Source: an uncultured Ignavibacteria bacterium (GTDB lineage: Bacteria; Bacteroidota; Ignavibacteria; Tepidaquicellales; OLB5). From it: 64,000 bases of DNA. The DNA lies in NCBI GenBank assembly GCA_937873695.1, contig CALMYL010000012.1, forward strand, positions 99,412 through 163,411. Direction: 5' to 3'. The position numbers were made by a program, and so were the translations under genes. Position 1 is the first letter of the stretch. Each line of letters begins with the position of its first letter. The notes under the pieces were generated by a model that made no database searches, was not told the DNA's origin, and saw only the letters and a list, made by a program, of their open reading frames with translations. Below are positions 60,248 to 64,000 of the stretch, piece by piece.

Positions 60248-62875
60248 TTGAAAGAGCTTTCCAAAACATACGAACCGGGTACTATTGAGCATGATATAAT
60301 TGCTTTCTGGAATAAGAATAAGTTCTATTCCCCTGCAAATGATTCAGACAAGCCGAAGTATTCCATAGTCATCCCGCCTCCCAACGTAACAGGCAACCTG
60401 CATATGGGGCATATGCTGAATAATACTATTCAGGATATATACGCCCGCTGGAAAAGAATGTCAGGCTACAACACGCTTTGGCTGCCGGGGGCTGACCATG
60501 CGGGAATTTCAACTCAAACAAAGGTTGAAGGAAAACTCCGCGCTGAAGGAATATCAAGGTATGATCTTGGCAGGGAAAAATTTGTAAAAAAAGTATGGGA
60601 GTGGAAAGAGGTATATCACAGTAATATTGTTGAGCAGCTCACCCGAATGGGTGCATCTGTTGACTGGGACCGCGAACGCTTCACAATGGATGAAGGACTA
60701 TCTGTTGCCGTACGTAAAGTATTTGTTGATCTTTACAAAAAGGGTCTCATATACAAAGGTAAACGTATTATTAACTGGGATCCCGAACAGCAGACAGCTC
60801 TTAGTGATGAAGAAGTTATATACAAAGAAAAAAATGATAAGCTTTATTATGTTAAGTATCCGCTTTTAGATGATAATAGCAAGTTTGTTATAATTGCTAC
60901 TACAAGACCCGAAACGATGCTTGGAGATACCGCAATTGCGGTGAATCCGAAGGATGAAAGATATACAGATATTGCAGGCAAAAAAGTATTGCTGCCTATA
61001 GTTGATAAGGCAATCCAGGTAATTGCCGATGAGTATGTAGAAATGGATTTCGGCACAGGTGCGCTTAAAATAACTCCCGCACACGACCCCAATGATTTTG
61101 AGATCGGCAAAAAGTATAATCTTGAATTCGTCCAGGTTATCGATCATACCGGCAAAATGAATGAGCATGCCGGAAGGTATTCAGGACTTGATAGGTTTGA
61201 AGCGCGCAAAAAGATAGTTGAAAAGCTGGAAGAGCTTGGTTTGATGGAGAAGATCGAAGATTATACTCATAACGTCGGATTCAGTGAGCGTGGAGGTGCG
61301 CAGGTTGAGCCGTATTTGTCGGATCAGTGGTTTGTAAGCATGAAACCTCTTGCAGAACCTGCTTTGAATGCAGTACGTTCAGGTGAGATTAAATTCCACC
61401 CTGAGCGATGGGTTAAAACCTACGAAAACTGGATGACCAATATCCGTGATTGGTGTATATCGCGTCAATTATGGTGGGGTCACCAGATACCTGTTTGGTA
61501 TAACAAAAATAACGGCGAAATATACTGTGAAGTCAATCCACCCGCTGATATTGAAAATTGGGAGCAGGATCCCGATGTTCTTGATACGTGGTTTTCAAGC
61601 TGGCTATGGCCGTTTTCTACCATGGGCTGGCCGGAAGAGACCCCCGACCTGAAGAAATTCTTTCCAACCGATTTTCTTTCAACTGCAGCTGATATAATTT
61701 TCTTCTGGGTGGCAAGGATGATTATGGCTTCACTTGAATTTACCGGTAAAATTCCGTTTAGCGATGTATATTTCCATAACATTGTTCGTGATGATATCGG
61801 CAGAAAGATGTCAAAGTCACTGGGTAACTCACCCGATGTAATAGAAGTTATGAATGAATACGGCACAGATGCGCTGAGGTTCACGCTTGTTTATTTGGCT
61901 CCGCAGGGAACGGACATTTTCTTCGCGAAGGAAAAATGCGAAATTGGCCGGAACTTTGCCAATAAGCTGTGGAATGCAGCCAGGTTCCTCCTGATGAAGA
62001 AAGAACAATCCGCCGGCAATAACAAACCATATGAGAAAGATGTATTTGACCAGTGGATTGAAAGCCGCCTGCACTCAACAATTAAAGTCTACCTAAAAGC
62101 ACTCAATGAGTATAAGATCAACGAAGCTTCCGCTGCGCTGTATGATTTTATATGGGGTGATTTCTGCGATTGGTATATTGAAATACTGAAGATCAAAGCA
62201 AATGATAACCCTGCATCAGGTGAAGCGATATTTGATAACGCTGTAAATATTTTCGAAGATTCCATAAAACTGCTGCATCCTGTGATGCCATTCATAACTG
62301 AAGAGCTTTGGCAGGGGATCAAAGAAAGAAAAGAAAACTCTAGTATCACTATTAGTGATATGCCAGCCTTGAACGAAGCATGTATTAACAGTGATGTTGA
62401 GAGCAGTATAGCTGCAATTCAGCAGCTTATGGCAGCTGCGCGCAATCTGCGCGCCGAAATGGGGCTTTCTCCATCAGTTAAGTGTGATATCACCATTAAC
62501 TGCGCAAATGCGGAAGATGCTGAGTTTATTAATTCATGCGCAAATTACATTAAGTCACTTGCCAAAATTGAATCACTTGAAATTAAAACCGGCGCTGATG
62601 CGCCTGCATATAAATCGGTAACCGCCGTTGTCGGTTCATACCAAGTATATCTTAAAATAGAGGGATTGATAGATATTGAGCAGGAAAAAGCCAAACTGAA
62701 TAAAGAAATTGAACGTACCGAAGGATTTATGGCTTCAATAAACAAAAAGCTTTCCAATGAAAAATTCGTTAACAACGCTTCCCCCGAAGTTGTTGAAAAC
62801 GAAAGAAAAAAGCTTGAAGACAGCAAACAAAAACTTGAAAAATTAAAAGAACATTATAAACTAATAGTCAGTTGA
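60248..62875 (+). CDS. valS: Valyl-tRNA synthetase ValS
   Basis: An 875-aa class I aminoacyl-tRNA synthetase. The HIGH motif is HMGH (residues 52-55 in NVTGNLHMGHMLNN), the KMSKS is exact (residues 520-524, GRKMSKSLGNSPDVIE), and the editing domain shows TTRPETMLGDTAIAVNPKDERY (in part). The C-terminal anticodon-binding domain and a final coiled coil (about 815-875) are present. It starts at a TTG preceded by a run of eight T and no clear ribosome binding site. Full family length. Two small exported genes follow. Confidence 0.98.
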   Translation: MKELSKTYEPGTIEHDIIAFWNKNKFYSPANDSDKPKYSIVIPPPNVTGNLHMGHMLNNTIQDIYARWKRMSGYNTLWLPGADHAGISTQTKVEGKLRAEGISRYDLGREKFVKKVWEWKEVYHSNIVEQLTRMGASVDWDRERFTMDEGLSVAVRKVFVDLYKKGLIYKGKRIINWDPEQQTALSDEEVIYKEKNDKLYYVKYPLLDDNSKFVIIATTRPETMLGDTAIAVNPKDERYTDIAGKKVLLPIVDKAIQVIADEYVEMDFGTGALKITPAHDPNDFEIGKKYNLEFVQVIDHTGKMNEHAGRYSGLDRFEARKKIVEKLEELGLMEKIEDYTHNVGFSERGGAQVEPYLSDQWFVSMKPLAEPALNAVRSGEIKFHPERWVKTYENWMTNIRDWCISRQLWWGHQIPVWYNKNNGEIYCEVNPPADIENWEQDPDVLDTWFSSWLWPFSTMGWPEETPDLKKFFPTDFLSTAADIIFFWVARMIMASLEFTGKIPFSDVYFHNIVRDDIGRKMSKSLGNSPDVIEVMNEYGTDALRFTLVYLAPQGTDIFFAKEKCEIGRNFANKLWNAARFLLMKKEQSAGNNKPYEKDVFDQWIESRLHSTIKVYLKALNEYKINEASAALYDFIWGDFCDWYIEILKIKANDNPASGEAIFDNAVNIFEDSIKLLHPVMPFITEELWQGIKERKENSSITISDMPALNEACINSDVESSIAAIQQLMAAARNLRAEMGLSPSVKCDITINCANAEDAEFINSCANYIKSLAKIESLEIKTGADAPAYKSVTAVVGSYQVYLKIEGLIDIEQEKAKLNKEIERTEGFMASINKKLSNEKFVNNASPEVVENERKKLEDSKQKLEKLKEHYKLIVS

Positions 62876-62882
62876 TATTAAA

Positions 62883-63356
62883 ATGAAAAAAATTATTGTA
62901 TTACTAGCATTACTTATTACATCAACCATATTTTCACAAAGCCTTGTGCTGGATATATCATATACAAGGGTTGAAAACGATAAGAACCGCAGCACAAGGA
63001 CTGAAACTTTCAGCATAAACGGCTCATCTTCAGCTTATTCGCTGAAGTATGACGGAAGGGTTCTGCCGAATGAAATGGATGAACAGAAGATATGCGAGCT
63101 TACCCAAAATGCTGTGAATGAGATCGCGACATCTATCAGCGATAATAAAGTTGCGGTAAACGAAACTTTCTATGCCAAGGAAAAAACCAATGGCGAAAGT
63201 ACATTTTACCTTATAATAAAAGTGAATATGGTATATGACGGCTCACCTTATGAGATAATTCTTGATGGTGAAGCAAATCTTGTAATGGGGAACAAAGTGT
63301 ACCTAAAAGTGATAGAATTGGTAAAGGATCTCAGAAGAATTATCAAAAACTGTTAA
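62883..63356 (+). CDS. Small exported hypothetical protein, tandem copy 1
   Basis: A 157-aa protein with a signal peptide (about 1-18, STIFSQ) and a mature domain starting VLDISYTRVEND. It is a paralogue of the next gene: the LxISY opening, the (S/A)YxxKY strand, the IA(T/K)xI segment and the final LR(R/K) with a terminal Cys (IIKNC / MVEDCK) are shared. No family recognised. It lies 7 bases after valS and 11 before the second copy. Confidence 0.78.
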   Translation: MKKIIVLLALLITSTIFSQSLVLDISYTRVENDKNRSTRTETFSINGSSSAYSLKYDGRVLPNEMDEQKICELTQNAVNEIATSISDNKVAVNETFYAKEKTNGESTFYLIIKVNMVYDGSPYEIILDGEANLVMGNKVYLKVIELVKDLRRIIKNC

Positions 63357-63367
63357 ATTCATTCAAT

Positions 63368-63850
63368 ATGAAATATTTATTCAGCGTTGTATTAGCCATT
63401 GTATTCTTTGCTGCCGTATCAGCCGCGCAGGACCTGAACTTAGCCATTAGCTACCTGTATGGCGAAAAAAGCAAGGATAGCCATTCAACAGAAGAGAGCT
63501 ACGCTCTCAGCAATTCATCAATGGCTTACACGGTTAAATACACCGGCAAAAAAGGTAAGAATCAGCAGGATATGGAAAAAACCTGTACTTTTACTGAGCA
63601 GGATCTGAAAAATATAGCCAAGACGATAGAAGCAAAAGGACTTAATGTTAATGATTCATTATTTCAGGAGTCTTCCAAAACCAAGAGCTTTGAAATTTAT
63701 ACCAGGATAAATATTGCTATTAATATGGATGGTCAGGAATACAAGATAAATATCTCCGGAGATACTAAGGAATTTGACGATGCCGCGCTGTATAAAAACT
63801 CGGTATTCTTTATAACTATGCTGAGGAAAATGGTTGAGGATTGTAAGTAG
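63368..63850 (+). CDS. Small exported hypothetical protein, tandem copy 2
   Basis: A 160-aa protein with a signal peptide (about 1-20, AAVSAAQ). The mature part has LAISYLYGEKSKDSHSTEES, MAYTVKYTGKKGKN, EQDLKNIAKTIE and a C-terminal LRKMVEDCK. It is a diverged duplicate of the gene just upstream. Both end in a Cys one or two residues from the end, with another Cys in the middle (KICEL / KTCTF), so a disulfide is likely in each. A palindrome with a short T-run follows the stop. Confidence 0.78.
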   Translation: MKYLFSVVLAIVFFAAVSAAQDLNLAISYLYGEKSKDSHSTEESYALSNSSMAYTVKYTGKKGKNQQDMEKTCTFTEQDLKNIAKTIEAKGLNVNDSLFQESSKTKSFEIYTRINIAINMDGQEYKINISGDTKEFDDAALYKNSVFFITMLRKMVEDCK

Positions 63851-63860
63851 AATATAACCA

Positions 63861-63888
63861 ATTCCCGCGCAGGCGGGAATCTCTTTTT
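63861..63888 (+). terminator. GC-rich palindrome with T-run; also a repeat copy
   Basis: ATTCCCGC-GCAG-GCGGGAAT followed by CTCTTTTT. It probably terminates the valS-exported gene transcript, and its core CCCGCGCAGGCGGG is shared with the palindrome at 26269-26288. The remaining 110 bases of the window are AT-rich and show nothing I can name. Confidence 0.7.
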
Positions 63889-64000
63889 ATATTATTTTTA
63901 TTTTCTTATTTTTTAGAACCTCACTTTTTGACACCTTGCTTTGAATTTAGGAACTTGTTTCAGGGTCTGCCTGATTACTCTGTAATTTAAGGGTGTTGAT

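Overview
The window reads as chromosomal DNA of an Ignavibacteria-like member of the Bacteroidota/Chlorobiota superphylum. The evidence is indirect. Five secreted proteins end in the type IX secretion (T9SS) C-terminal sorting domain of the NYPNPFNP / LSSGVYFYRL kind. Promoters look like TTG-N20-TAnnTTTG. Many genes start with TTG. A bacillithiol deacetylase (BshB1), a type II NADH dehydrogenase and an oxygen-dependent ThiO fit an organism able to use oxygen. I see no rRNA, tRNA, CRISPR array, transposase or phage gene.

Layout. 0-8.5 kb: YqeY, a TPR protein, RmuC, type II NADH dehydrogenase, YjbQ, a GAF-PAS-GAF histidine kinase, a T9SS cargo protein and YggX. 8.5-18.5 kb: an M61 peptidase, a second T9SS cargo, two small genes with a partly duplicated tail, a lone MoxR ATPase and three M16 peptidase genes (two with a zinc motif, one without). 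18.7-24 kb: a CDP-alcohol phosphatidyltransferase, an HU-like protein, RuvX, an AlbA_2/wHTH protein, then a TrmB-like regulator followed by a T9SS cargo. 24-32 kb: a TPP-riboswitch-led thiamine operon (thiC, thiO, thiS, thiG, a TenI/ThiE-like gene, thiE, thiD). It is interrupted by a cupin gene, by a GxxExxY gene bounded by inverted repeats and by a small secreted protein. 32-38 kb: ArfB, a subtilase with a P-domain and sorting domain, then a second TrmB-like regulator plus T9SS cargo cassette, and a small stand-alone sorting-domain-like ORF.

38-51 kb: a minus-strand ybaB-recR-methyltransferase-lipoprotein-lipoprotein run, an output-less CHASE3-PAS protein, bshB1, a DUF1573 / rhodanese / MauE-like / DUF1573 cluster with a nitrilase-family gene, DUF192, uvrB, a DacB-like PBP and mazG. 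51-64 kb: a lipoprotein, a DUF5723 outer-membrane protein, a CPBP protease, cdsA, pyrC, a FAH-family hydrolase, a DUF2723 membrane protein, an orphan ParA, valS and two tandem exported paralogues.

The observation I rate highest is the paralogous pair of two-gene cassettes at 21.1-24.0 kb and 35.5-37.4 kb. Each has a TTG-N20-TAnnTTTG promoter, a perfect inverted repeat at or just after its -7 box, a TrmB-type regulator and a T9SS-exported protein carrying a related carboxypeptidase-regulatory-like segment. Next come the inverted-repeat-bounded GxxExxY cassette inside the thiamine operon, and the run of extracytoplasmic Cys-Gly-Cys proteins at 43-45 kb. All function calls are made by eye from motifs and family knowledge; no database search was run.
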